From: Elusimicrobiota bacterium
GTDB lineage: Bacteria; Elusimicrobiota; Elusimicrobia; UBA1565; UBA9628
NCBI GenBank assembly: GCA_016194705.1
Contig: JACQAZ010000029.1
Span: 1 to 64,000 of the forward strand
Reading direction: 5' to 3'
DNA length: 64,000 nucleotides
Both the position numbers and the translations under genes were made by a program. Below the pieces are notes generated by a model. The model was not told where the DNA came from and made no database searches. It was given only the letters and a program-made list of their open reading frames with translations. Positions 31,582-40,142 of the stretch are shown one piece after another (the stretch's first letter is position 1; each line of letters opens with the position of its first letter).

Positions 31582-31766
31582 TGCATCGGGTCGATGCCGA
31601 GCTGCTTGCAGACCTTGCGCGCCGCGAAGTCCTCCATCTCGGGGTGCCGCGTGATCGGAACCTCTTTCTGCGTGACGGGGTTCTGGTAGACGGAGTACTT
31701 CCCCCCCTCGCGGAGCAGGACGCAGCCCTTGTCCGTGATGTGCTTGATCAGGTCTCTTCTTTTCAT
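31578..31766 (-). CDS. HicA-like protein lacking the catalytic histidine
   Basis: A 62-residue dsRBD-fold protein aligning end to end with HicA mRNA interferases: MKRRDLIKHITDKGCVLLREGG, then KYSVYQNP, ITRHPEM and ARKVCKQLGI. In HicA the segment after GG reads N-H-x-x-Y with a catalytic His; here it is K-Y-S-V-Y, so the His is replaced by Tyr. No HicB-like antitoxin gene is adjacent. It has a Shine-Dalgarno (AGGGAG) and is coupled to the metallo-hydrolase by ATGA. Probably an RNA-binding relic without toxin activity. Confidence 0.75.
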   Translation of the reverse strand: MKRRDLIKHITDKGCVLLREGGKYSVYQNPVTQKEVPITRHPEMEDFAARKVCKQLGIDPMQ

Positions 31767-31780
31767 ATACGCTCCCTATT

Positions 31781-33133
31781 TCAGTCCTTCTTATGCTTCT
31801 TGCGTCCTTCGAGAATCTTGAGGAACGAGCGGCCTTGAAGCTCCTCGCGCGTGAGGCCCGCTCCCTTGGCCTCATCCTCGGTGATCGCCCCGCAGTTGAG
31901 GCCGCGAATGAAATAGTTCAAGAGACCCTGGCCCGTGGCCGCGTCGTCGAAGACGTCGCCGACGAGCGTCGCCTGCGCGGCCTTCTCGATGAAGTTCTTG
32001 AGCCGGGCCGAGGCGGGGTGCAGGCCCTCGAGGAAGAAGGAATAGACCGCCGCGTAGCGCGTCGGCAGCTGGGCCGGATGCAGGTCCCAGCCTTGATAGT
32101 AGCCCGTCGAAAGCGAATGCCGGATGTGGTCGAAGTGGAGCTTCCAGGCGCGATGGACCGCGACGACGTTCTCATGGACCTCCTCGCTCGTCAGCGTGCC
32201 TCCGGGCGCCGCGCGGTGCGGGCCGACCGGCATGACATTGGTCGCGCCGTCGCTGAGGAACACGCCGGTGCCCGCGAGGTTGACCTGCATCATGTGCTTG
32301 GCGAAGTCGCAGCAGGGGTGCAGCATGTGCTGGTGCGCGGCCGTGATGCTGCACGAGGCCGTGTAGTCGTAGGTGCCGAAGTGGGCGCCGGTGACGCGCC
32401 CGGCGCCCGCCTCCACGAGCCCCAAGAGCGCCGCCTCTCCCGAGGGCGTGAAGATCGACTGCGGCGTCTCGATCATGAGCTCGACCTTGAGCGAGGCCCT
32501 GGGCAGCTTGAGGCGCCGCTCGAGCAGGTCCAGCATTCGCGAGAGCGCCGCGACTTGCTCGGGATTGCCGAGCTTGGGGATGGTCACGACGAAGTTCGGC
32601 GGGAGGCCTTTGAGCAGCTTGACCATCGTCGTCACGAACAGGTCGAGCGTGCGGCAGGAGCGCGCGTGGAGCTCGTTCGAGAAGGGCTTGATGCGGATGC
32701 CGACGAACGGCGTGAGCACGCTCTCGCGCAGGCCCTTGACGACTTCCTCGGCGGCCAGCACCGCGTGGTGGTCCTCCTCCTCGTCGGGCCGGTTGCCGTA
32801 GCCGTCCTCGAAGTCGATCCGGAAATCCTCGACGGGCTCGCGCGAAAGCTTCTCGACGACGCGGTCGTAGAGGGTGCGGACCAGGGGCGAAGGTATGCCC
32901 AGCACCTCGGCAAAACCCGCGGGCTCGGGCGCGAACTGATGCAGGGCCTTGAGCGCGAGCTGGCCGAGCTTGTGCCCCGAGTCGGCCTTGTAGAGGTGCG
33001 CCCCGCCGTAGACCGTGTGCACGGGCTGGCGCGCCGCGGACTCGCCGGGATAGAGCCTCAAAGTCTCGGCGTTGGCTTTCTTGAGCGCCGAGAGCACGGG
33101 GCGCAAGGATTTGGGGTCAAGCGATGTCTTCAT
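31781..33133 (-). CDS. HpcH/HpaI-type aldolase / citrate-lyase-like protein (DUF6986-like)
   Basis: A 450-residue protein. The core has the HpcH/HpaI/citrate-lyase-beta pattern: FRIDFEDGYGNRPDEEEDHH, GIRIKPFSNE, FVVTIPKLGNPEQV, KVELMIETPQSIF (metal Glu) and GAHFGTYDYTASC (metal Asp). I recall a family of this size lying near allantoin genes in actinobacteria. It is coupled (ATGA) to the xanthine dehydrogenase genes. A role on glyoxylate, the end product of ureidoglycolate breakdown, is a reasonable inference, but the reaction is not known. Confidence 0.75.
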   Translation of the reverse strand: MKTSLDPKSLRPVLSALKKANAETLRLYPGESAARQPVHTVYGGAHLYKADSGHKLGQLALKALHQFAPEPAGFAEVLGIPSPLVRTLYDRVVEKLSREPVEDFRIDFEDGYGNRPDEEEDHHAVLAAEEVVKGLRESVLTPFVGIRIKPFSNELHARSCRTLDLFVTTMVKLLKGLPPNFVVTIPKLGNPEQVAALSRMLDLLERRLKLPRASLKVELMIETPQSIFTPSGEAALLGLVEAGAGRVTGAHFGTYDYTASCSITAAHQHMLHPCCDFAKHMMQVNLAGTGVFLSDGATNVMPVGPHRAAPGGTLTSEEVHENVVAVHRAWKLHFDHIRHSLSTGYYQGWDLHPAQLPTRYAAVYSFFLEGLHPASARLKNFIEKAAQATLVGDVFDDAATGQGLLNYFIRGLNCGAITEDEAKGAGLTREELQGRSFLKILEGRKKHKKD

Positions 33134-33993
33134 TGATTGCCTTCCAGGAAGCTGCGCAGGATGTTGCGTGAGACCTCGAGGCGGTACTCCCTCGTCGAGC
33201 GGATGTCGTCGATCGGAGAGACGCTGCGCTCGAGCCGCCGGCAGGCTTCGTCGACGACGGCCGGGGTGAGCTTGAAGCCGACGACGGCGGATTCGGCCTC
33301 GGTCAGGCGCACGGCGGTCGGCGCCATGCTGCCCAAGGCGAAGCGGAAGTCCTCGACGACCCCGCCCTTGCCGAGTCTCAATATCCCGGCCGCGACGGTC
33401 TTCGAGATGGCCTGGGCCAGGCGCGTGCCCACCTTCCGGAAGAGCCGGCGCGAGGGGCGCTTGTCGAGGAAAGGCAGCTCGACGGCTTCGATGAGCTCGC
33501 CCGGCCCGAGGGTCGTGCGCTTGACGCCGGCGAAGACCTCCGAGATGGGGAGCTTGCGTTTTCCGCGCGGGGAAACCGTGCGCACGACGGCCTCGTAGAC
33601 CAAGAGCGACGGAAAGGTGTCTCCGGCGGGCGAGGCGTTGGCGATGTTGCCTCCCAAGGTTCCGCGGTTCTGGATCTGGGCCGCGCCGATCGTCGCGCAG
33701 GCCGAGACCAGCAGCGGGAACTCCGCCCGGACGGTGGGATGGCGCCCGATCTCGGCGTGCGTGGCCAACGAGCCGACCAAGACTCCGGTGCGGGCCGCGG
33801 CGATCTTTCTCCAGTCCCGGACGCCGGAAAGATCGAGGATCGTGCGGCCGTTGAGCAGGCCCAGGTTCCAGAGCACCATGAAGTCGGTCCCGCCGGCCAG
33901 CGGTACCGCCTTGGTCTGCTGGCCATAGAGCTTGACGGCCTCCGCGCCCGATTTGGGCCGCAGTACGGCCATGGTCTCGGGGGCCCCCCTCAT
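33130..33993 (-). CDS. xdhB: xanthine dehydrogenase, FAD-binding subunit
   Basis: A 287-residue CoxM/XdhB-type flavoprotein subunit. AVPLAGGTDFMVLWN is the FAD pyrophosphate loop; QIQNRGTLGGNIANASPAGD and PSLLVYEAVV are the second FAD signature. The C-terminal CO-dehydrogenase flavoprotein domain follows (RRLFRKVGTRLAQAISKTV). It passes electrons from the iron-sulfur subunit to NAD+ or another acceptor. It overlaps both neighbours by 4 bases. The ATG at 33993 was chosen from the ATGA overlap; a second Met lies 21 bases inside. Confidence 0.92.
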   Translation of the reverse strand: MRGAPETMAVLRPKSGAEAVKLYGQQTKAVPLAGGTDFMVLWNLGLLNGRTILDLSGVRDWRKIAAARTGVLVGSLATHAEIGRHPTVRAEFPLLVSACATIGAAQIQNRGTLGGNIANASPAGDTFPSLLVYEAVVRTVSPRGKRKLPISEVFAGVKRTTLGPGELIEAVELPFLDKRPSRRLFRKVGTRLAQAISKTVAAGILRLGKGGVVEDFRFALGSMAPTAVRLTEAESAVVGFKLTPAVVDEACRRLERSVSPIDDIRSTREYRLEVSRNILRSFLEGNQ

Positions 33994-34460
33994 CGCCTTT
34001 TTCCCCCGCCTTTCCCCTTGACGGCCCGCGCGACCGAGTCCACGATGTGCTGATAGCCCGTGCACCGGCACAGGTTCCCGGCCAGGCACTCGCGGATGGC
34101 TCCCGGGGCGGCCGAGCCGCCCCCCTTGATCCAGGCCGTCGCGGTCATCAGCATCCCCGGAGTGCAGATGCCGCACTGGGCGCCGCCGCGCTCCATGAAG
34201 GCCTCTTGAAGCGGGCTCAACTTCCCAGGATTTCCCAACGACTCGACGGTCTCGATCCGGCGACCCTCGACCGAGCAGACCGGGATCAGGCAGGAGTTGA
34301 CCGGCTCGCCGTCGACGAGCACCGTGCAGGCCCCGCATTCGCCCTCGCCGCAGCCCTCCTTGGTGCCGGTGAGGCCGAAATCCTCGCGCAGCACCTCGAT
34401 GAGGCGCTTGAACGGGGCGCCTGCGAACGACCGCGACTTACCGTTGACCTTGAGTTTCAT
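33990..34460 (-). CDS. xanthine dehydrogenase, [2Fe-2S] subunit
   Basis: A 156-residue subunit with two [2Fe-2S] sites: the plant-type cluster GCGEGECGACTVLVDG plus NSCLIPV, and the helical cluster GAQCGICTPGMLM plus CLAGNLCRCTGYQ. Length and motifs fit the small subunit of molybdenum hydroxylases. It lies between the molybdopterin and FAD subunit genes, so the complex is encoded in the order large, small, medium. Residues after 148 are a Lys/Gly-rich tail. Confidence 0.93.
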   Translation of the reverse strand: MKLKVNGKSRSFAGAPFKRLIEVLREDFGLTGTKEGCGEGECGACTVLVDGEPVNSCLIPVCSVEGRRIETVESLGNPGKLSPLQEAFMERGGAQCGICTPGMLMTATAWIKGGGSAAPGAIRECLAGNLCRCTGYQHIVDSVARAVKGKGGGKRR

Positions 34461-36666
34461 TGATCGCCTTGAGTATGCGCTCGGGCAAAAGCGGGAGCTC
34501 CGTGATCCAGACGCCTGCCGCGAAGTTCACGGCGGCGGCGATCGCCGGGCCCGGCGTGTCCATCGGCAGCTCGCCGACGCCCTTGGCGCCGAAGGGGCCG
34601 CGCGAATAGGGCTTCTCGACGATCTTGACGTCCATGGCGGGCGTGTCCATCGCGGTCGGGATGATGTAGTTCGTGAACTGGCCGTTGACCATCGCGCCGT
34701 CCTTGTAGACGCAGTGCTCGAGAAGAGCATAGCCGACGCCTTGAGCCGTGCCGCCGATGATCTGGCCTTCGGCCAATAATGGATTGACTGCTTTCCCGAT
34801 ATCCTGCGCGGTCGTGAGCTTGTTGATCTTGACCTCGAAGGTGGTCTTGTCGATCTCCAGATCGGCGACCAAAGCGGCGTAGGCGTAGGCTCCGTAGGCG
34901 TCGCCCTTGTAGGTCGCGTCGTCCCAGACGATCTCCGCTGGCTTCTCGTACTGCACGATGAAGCGGCGGATCGGCTCGGAGCCGCACAGCAGCTTGGCGG
35001 CCTTCTTGACGTCGGAGGGAGTCTTCAGGACGAGGCCTTCCTTCGCGAGGGCCTCCTTCATCGCGAGCGCGGCGCGGCGCACGAGGCCGCCGACCACCAT
35101 CGTCGTGCGGCTGGCCACGGTCGGGCCGGAGTTGGGCACGAACTTGGTGTCGGGATTCTCGACCTCGACCCAGTCGAACGGGACGCCCAAGGCGTCGGCT
35201 GCGATCTGAGAGAACATCGTGTTGGTGCCTTGGCCGATCTCCGTCGAGGCCGCCAGGACCTGGAGGCGTCCGTCCTCGGTGATCGAGAGGCCGGCCTTGC
35301 TCGCCAGATACACCTCGCCGGAACCCGTGAAGCCCGCGCCGTGGTGCACGAGCGAGAGGCCCACGCCCTTCCAGGTCTTCTTCTTCGCGTTACGATTCCA
35401 CGAAGCGTATTCCTTGACCTTTCGTACATACCCGCTCTTCTTGACCGTATGCTCGAGCGCCTCGCAGGCGCCCACGGACTCGCTCAGGACCTGCCCCGTG
35501 GCGGTCGTCGAGCCTTCCTTCCAGAGATTCCGGCGGCGCAAAGTCAGCGAGTCGATCTTCACCGCCCGCGCGATCTTCTCCATGTGGAGCTCGACGGCGA
35601 ATAAGGTTTGCGGGGCTCCAAAGCCCCGAAAGGCCCCGTTGGGCGGCGTGTTGGTCGCGACCACGCGCGAGCGCACGCGCACGTTGGGGCACTCGTACGG
35701 ACCCGCGGCGTGCAAAGTCCCGCGAGAGAGCACCACCGAGGAGAGGGTCGCGTAGGCCCCTCCGTCCATGACGACGTCGATATCCTGCGCGAGGAGCTTT
35801 CCGTTCTTGTCGAGCGCGGTCTTGTGGCGCACGATCGCGGGATGGCGCTTGGTCGTGGCCGGCATGTCCTCGGCGCGGTCGTAGACGATCTTGACGGGCT
35901 TCTTGGCCTTCCAGGCCAAGAGCGCGGCGTGACCCGCGATCATCGAGGGATATTCCTCCTTGCCGCCGAAGCCGCCGCCCGTGGCGCTCTGGATGACGCG
36001 GATCTTCTCCTCGGGCAGGCCGAAAATTTTCACAAGGGCCTTGTGGATGTAATAAGGGCACTGCATCGAGCCCTGCACCGTGACCGTCCCGTCGGGCTCC
36101 ACCCAGGCCGCCATGCCGTTGTTCTCGATGTAGGCTTGCTCCTGATGCCAGACGCGGTACTCGCCTTCGACGGTGTAGCGCGCAGATTCGAAACCCTTCA
36201 CGATGTCGCCTTTTTCGATCAGGAAGCTCTTGAAGACGTTGTTCTCCTTGTAGAGCGCGCGCTTGACGGCCAGGGAGTCCTCCATCGTCAGGACGGGCTC
36301 GAGCGCCTCATACTGCACGCGGATGTGCTTCAAGGCCTCGTAGGCCTTGGCGCGGTCCGGGTGCGCCAGCAGCAGGATCGGCTCGTGCGGGTGCATGACC
36401 TTGCGGTCGGCCAGCAGGGGCTGGTCCTCCTCGATGAGCGCGACCAAGTTGCGTCCCGGTATGTCCATCGCCGAAACCCTGACATATTCCTGCCATGGGA
36501 AGCCGGTTTCGAAGTCGATGCTCTTGATCGTCCCGCAGTTGATCGTGGAGCGCAAGGTGACCCCGTGCAGGCAGCCGGGCAGGGAGAGGTCGTCGATGTA
36601 TTTGGCCAGGCCGCAGAGCTTCTCGGGACCTTCCTTGCGGCGGTGGCTCACGCCGACGCTGGTCAT
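34438..36666 (-). CDS. xdhA: xanthine dehydrogenase, molybdopterin-binding subunit
   Basis: A 742-residue molybdenum hydroxylase large subunit. Cofactor motifs are ATGGGFGGKEEYPS, then GAFRGFGAPQTLFAVE, and ASTEIGQGTNTMFSQI. The C-terminal GAKGVGELPMDTPGPAIAAA carries the catalytic Glu of the KGxGE motif. RGFGAPQ and the neighbouring allantoin genes favour hypoxanthine/xanthine over CO or aldehydes. It heads a tightly coupled minus-strand operon; the dedicated maturation factor XdhC is encoded separately at 50154. Confidence 0.92.
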   Translation of the reverse strand: MTSVGVSHRRKEGPEKLCGLAKYIDDLSLPGCLHGVTLRSTINCGTIKSIDFETGFPWQEYVRVSAMDIPGRNLVALIEEDQPLLADRKVMHPHEPILLLAHPDRAKAYEALKHIRVQYEALEPVLTMEDSLAVKRALYKENNVFKSFLIEKGDIVKGFESARYTVEGEYRVWHQEQAYIENNGMAAWVEPDGTVTVQGSMQCPYYIHKALVKIFGLPEEKIRVIQSATGGGFGGKEEYPSMIAGHAALLAWKAKKPVKIVYDRAEDMPATTKRHPAIVRHKTALDKNGKLLAQDIDVVMDGGAYATLSSVVLSRGTLHAAGPYECPNVRVRSRVVATNTPPNGAFRGFGAPQTLFAVELHMEKIARAVKIDSLTLRRRNLWKEGSTTATGQVLSESVGACEALEHTVKKSGYVRKVKEYASWNRNAKKKTWKGVGLSLVHHGAGFTGSGEVYLASKAGLSITEDGRLQVLAASTEIGQGTNTMFSQIAADALGVPFDWVEVENPDTKFVPNSGPTVASRTTMVVGGLVRRAALAMKEALAKEGLVLKTPSDVKKAAKLLCGSEPIRRFIVQYEKPAEIVWDDATYKGDAYGAYAYAALVADLEIDKTTFEVKINKLTTAQDIGKAVNPLLAEGQIIGGTAQGVGYALLEHCVYKDGAMVNGQFTNYIIPTAMDTPAMDVKIVEKPYSRGPFGAKGVGELPMDTPGPAIAAAVNFAAGVWITELPLLPERILKAINETQGQR

Positions 36667-36714
36667 GGCCTATTCTATTTCTTTAGGCGCAAAACCTGCA
36701 AGGAGCGGGCGGGA

Positions 36715-37785
36715 TCAGGCGGACGGAACGGAGTCGCCCGCGGCGTCGGCGCTCCACTCGTAGACTTCACAGCCGTCGACTTCCTTCTTGGCGGGCCGGA
36801 AGCCGAATTGGGCCCGCATGCCCTCGATGGCCGCCGCGCCGATGAAGATCGTGTTGGCCCCGGCGTACTTCTGCATGTGGCCCGCGATGTCGATGTTGCG
36901 GTCGGACATCTGCTCCATCGGCACGCCGTCGTCGAACAGGACCCGGCCCGCGTTGATGCCGCAGCGGACCTTGAAGTCCGCCTTCAAGGTCTTGACCTCG
37001 CGGTTGAAGTGGTCCAAGGTGCGGATGAGCTCCTGGGCCGCCTGGACCGCGTTCTGGACCGAGGCGAAGCAGATCATGACGCCGTCGGGCGTCCAGGCGG
37101 CCTTGAGCCCCTTGTTGGCCTCGATGATGCGTTCGACGAGCTTGCGGTACTGGCGGAAATCGCGCTCGGCGATCGCCGGGTCCTCGCCCTTCTTCATGCT
37201 CGTCGAGTCCACGACGTCGATGGCCAGAAAAGAGAGGTTCTTCTTCTGCTCCTCGAGGATTTTCTTGGTCTTGGCGTAGAGCTCGAGCACCTTCTCGCGC
37301 TGGGAGGGGTCGGTCGCCGCCTCGGCGGCCAGACGCGCGTCCTCGGAGGAGACCGCCTTGCCGGAGACCTCGGCCTTCCTCTGGGCTTCGTGCCGCAGCC
37401 TTGAGGCGGCCTAGGCGCGGTCGTCGCGCTCCTGGCGCTGCACGAGCGAGAAGCGCAGCACGCGCAGCTGGTGAAGGGCGAGTTCGGCGGCGATCCAGAG
37501 CGCGGCCAGCGCCGCGCCCAGGATGAAGGGGGCCATGTCCCGGCCGCCGGGATCGGCCGTCATGTGCTTGTGGATGTAGGCGAGGAACGGCGTCTCGAGG
37601 TCGTGGACCGCCCGGATGGTCGCCTGGAGCAGGAAGTACTTCTCGAGATGCTGGACGCTGGAGAGCCCCTGGGTCCCGAGCACCGCGACGGCGGCCACGA
37701 AGCTCGCGTAGCCCAGCGCGCTGTCGACGACAAGCATGACCTTCAGCGACAACGACTTGAAGAGGTACATCCGCGGCATCGGCAT
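36715..37785 (-). pseudogene. membrane-anchored class III adenylate/guanylate cyclase interrupted by an amber codon
   Basis: One minus-strand frame runs from ATG 37785 to a stop at 36715 and is broken only by TAG at 37411-37413. Codons 1-124 encode two membrane segments around a periplasmic loop. Codons 126-165 continue as a protein-like charged helix (RLRHEAQRKAEVSGKAVSSE) with no start codon. Codons 166-356 are a class III cyclase domain with FLAIDVVDST (metal Asp), TPDGVMICF and VRCGINAGRVLFDD. The smooth continuation argues for one gene with a CAG-to-TAG change, readthrough, or a sequencing error. Otherwise the cyclase could start at GTG 37290. Confidence 0.7.
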
Positions 37786-37792
37786 CGCCGTC

Positions 37793-37798
37793 ATTATA
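37793..37798 (-). promoter_or_regulatory. -10 element of the cyclase gene
   Basis: TATAAT on the minus strand lies 7 bases before ATG 37785, giving a near-leaderless transcript. Confidence 0.6.
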
Positions 37799-37834
37799 CC
37801 AAATCCCGCCGATGGAGGACCTCGGAAAAGCCCC

Positions 37835-37863
37835 TTGACAATGCGGCCGACGAGGCCTATCTT
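37835..37863 (+). promoter_or_regulatory. sigma70 promoter of the exported HExxH protein operon
   Basis: TTGACA (37835-37840) and TATCTT (37858-37863) are 17 bases apart; GTG 37876 lies 12 bases after the -10. Confidence 0.75.
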
Positions 37864-37875
37864 ATTGGAAGTCCC

Positions 37876-39603
37876 GTGAAACCCCTCGCCCGCAACCGCG
37901 TTTTCGCCCTCCTTTGGCCCTTGCTGGCGGCCTTGCCCGCCGTTTCCCGGGCAGCCGACGGCGAGCCCCTCGATTTCAAAAAGACGAAGGTCGAGGGCGA
38001 GGCCCGCCGCCAGTTCGAGTACCTCGGCTACCGCTTCGAAGAAAAGACAGGGCGCATCCTCGGCCCGGACGGGACGACGCTCGGCCTCGAGAAATTCAAG
38101 GATCTCGTCTCCCCCTACGATTTCCACAAAGTTCCGGTCCCGGACGAGGAGCGCAGCCAGCTCACCATCGAAGGCTGCCGCTTCGACGAGGAAAGCGGCC
38201 ACATCCTGATCCTGGACGACAAGACCAAGGCCAAGGTCCCGCTGCCCAAGCTGACGCTCGAATTTTTCCAGAAGCAAAGCCGGCTGGCGGCCGGTCACGA
38301 GATCCTCGAGCGGATGTCTTTGCTCCTGTCCCAACAGCCCTCCGACAAGCCGCTGCCGGACGAGGTCAAGGCCCAGCTTAAGTCCATGCTGGAGAGATCG
38401 CCGGGCGCGGCCGTGCCCGAGGCTCTGGTCAAGGCGATCAACGCTCCCGGCGCCGCGGTCCCCGAGGCGCGCGCGCTGGTCGAGAAGGCCTACACGGACT
38501 CGACGCGCTTCTTCGATGGACAGCAGACCCTCGGCGAGCATTTCAAGTCCGCCATGCCGGTGCTGCCTGGCTGGAACAAGCCGCACAAGCCCGCGCAGTT
38601 CTTCGACGACAACGAGCGCAGGCTCGGCAACGCGCTGCGCGCCTCGGCTCAGGAGCATTTCGCCAGGAGCCCCATCGGACAAGAGTTGCTGGACCATTTC
38701 AAAGACAAGCATGGTAAGGTCAAGCTGCCGCCGTTTTTGGTCCTCGACATCGACGAGCGCATGGGAGCGGTCTACAACCAGACCAACAAGACCGTCGTCG
38801 TCAACCAGCGCTACGTCGTCGACGGCCTCACGGCGCACCTGCCGGAGAGAGAACGCGACGCGCTGCGCCTCGAGCTCAAGGACTCCAAGAAGTTCGCGGC
38901 CTACCTGCTGGCCCATCCCGAGGCGCGCGAGGCCTTCCTGAAGCAGCAGGACGTCACCATTTTCCACGAGTTGACCCACGCCTGGCAGGACCGGCGCGAG
39001 CGCCTTTTCGACGAGATGGGCCGCGGTAACACCCCCGCCGTCATCCATCTCGAGTACGAGCACGAGGCGTTCATCCAGGAAAACCGCTATATGCACTGGA
39101 AGGTGCTCCACGACCCGGCGTCCGCCAAGGACGACCCGATGCTTCCCAGCTACATGGAGATGCTCTCCGACTTCGACAAGTTCCGCGACGGCGTCACCCA
39201 GCAATACTATCAGCTCTTCCCGAAGAACGCCGCGACGCTCGCCACGGTCAACGACCTGCAGAAGGAGCGCGTGAGCGCCGCGCGCCGCCTCATGGGCGAG
39301 AGCCTCCACGCTGGGCTCGTCGAAATGCTTAGATTGTTCGGCATGGCACGCGGCAGCTCCCAGATCAAGCGCGTCGAGTCATCCAGCCGCAAGCGCATGG
39401 AGGCGTTCCTCAAGGACGAGTATCCGCGGATGCAGGAGGAAGGCAGGCGCGGCATAGTCGAGGTCTACCTGCTCAATGCTCAGGACGACAAGACGGCGAT
39501 AGAGCGCGACAGCGACCTGTTGACGGCGGAGGAGTGGGCCAAGGCGACGCAGGACGAGAAGCTCATCGAGCGCGTGCGCAAGGCGAAGGACGCGAACAAA
39601 TGA
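37876..39603 (+). CDS. exported zincin-like (HExxH) protein
   Basis: A 575-residue protein beginning at GTG 37876, with a signal peptide (RNRVFALLWPLLAALPAVSRA). DVTIFHELTHAWQDRRERLF near residue 365 contains HELTH, an HExxH zinc motif. About 25 residues later IHLEYEHEAFIQENRYMHW offers acidic ligands. The N-terminal 100 residues hold two similar modules, FEYLGYRFEEKTGRILGPDG and LTIEGCRFDEESGHILILDD. The C-terminus is helical. It is likely a periplasmic or secreted metallopeptidase. The next gene is coupled by ATGA. Confidence 0.7.
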   Translation: MKPLARNRVFALLWPLLAALPAVSRAADGEPLDFKKTKVEGEARRQFEYLGYRFEEKTGRILGPDGTTLGLEKFKDLVSPYDFHKVPVPDEERSQLTIEGCRFDEESGHILILDDKTKAKVPLPKLTLEFFQKQSRLAAGHEILERMSLLLSQQPSDKPLPDEVKAQLKSMLERSPGAAVPEALVKAINAPGAAVPEARALVEKAYTDSTRFFDGQQTLGEHFKSAMPVLPGWNKPHKPAQFFDDNERRLGNALRASAQEHFARSPIGQELLDHFKDKHGKVKLPPFLVLDIDERMGAVYNQTNKTVVVNQRYVVDGLTAHLPERERDALRLELKDSKKFAAYLLAHPEAREAFLKQQDVTIFHELTHAWQDRRERLFDEMGRGNTPAVIHLEYEHEAFIQENRYMHWKVLHDPASAKDDPMLPSYMEMLSDFDKFRDGVTQQYYQLFPKNAATLATVNDLQKERVSAARRLMGESLHAGLVEMLRLFGMARGSSQIKRVESSSRKRMEAFLKDEYPRMQEEGRRGIVEVYLLNAQDDKTAIERDSDLLTAEEWAKATQDEKLIERVRKAKDANK

Positions 39604-40142
39604 GGAGGGGATTTTGTCTCATCGCGGTCGCGCTGGCGGCTTGCGGCAAGGCCGGACCTCAAATGGATTCCCAAATGGCGCTCTATCTTGAACCCGGCAA
39701 GCTGTTCTCGTGCCAGGCCCCCGCGCAGTGGCGCGTCCTCGAGGACCAGGGCGGGGCCCAGCGCGTGACCTTCCTAGGCCCCCCCGGAGGTCCTGCGCCG
39801 TTCTCCGCTGCCATCACTATCTACTACTATTCCAAGACCGGCTCGAGCTACGCCACGCCGCAGGCTTACGCCAAAGCCGAGGCTCGGCTGCCGGGCAAGA
39901 CCACTCCCCTGGTCTTCAAGCCGTGGAAGGGCCTGGCCGTCTACGAGTTCTCGGCGGAGAGGTCCCGCCCCGTCATGCACGGCGCGGGGCAGACGGAAGC
40001 CCGCCGCGAGCTCACCGTCCTAATCCCGGCGCCCGAGGGCTTCTACGCCGCCGCCCTCTCGGCTCCGGAAGCGGGCTTCGACCCGGCGGAGTCGGTCTTC
40101 CGCGGCCTCGTCGAGAGCCTCAACTTCGGCGGGACGAAGTAA
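39600..40142 (+). CDS. putative lipoprotein
   Basis: A 180-residue protein with a lipoprotein signal (MRRGFCLIAVALAACGK, lipobox LAAC). The mature part is a single beta-rich domain (LFSCQAPAQWRVLEDQ, FSAAITIYYYSKTG, ELTVLIPAPEGFYAAAL) like small periplasmic domains that process exported proteins (PsbP/Mog1-like). The family is not certain. It is coupled to the HExxH gene by ATGA and to the HEAT gene by a one-base overlap (TAATG). Confidence 0.65.
   Translation: MRRGFCLIAVALAACGKAGPQMDSQMALYLEPGKLFSCQAPAQWRVLEDQGGAQRVTFLGPPGGPAPFSAAITIYYYSKTGSSYATPQAYAKAEARLPGKTTPLVFKPWKGLAVYEFSAERSRPVMHGAGQTEARRELTVLIPAPEGFYAAALSAPEAGFDPAESVFRGLVESLNFGGTK

Noticed and set aside
31793..33136. A 447-codon plus-strand open frame opposite the lyase gene.
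   Set aside because: No recognisable motif; the minus-strand lyase has clear family motifs and operon overlaps.
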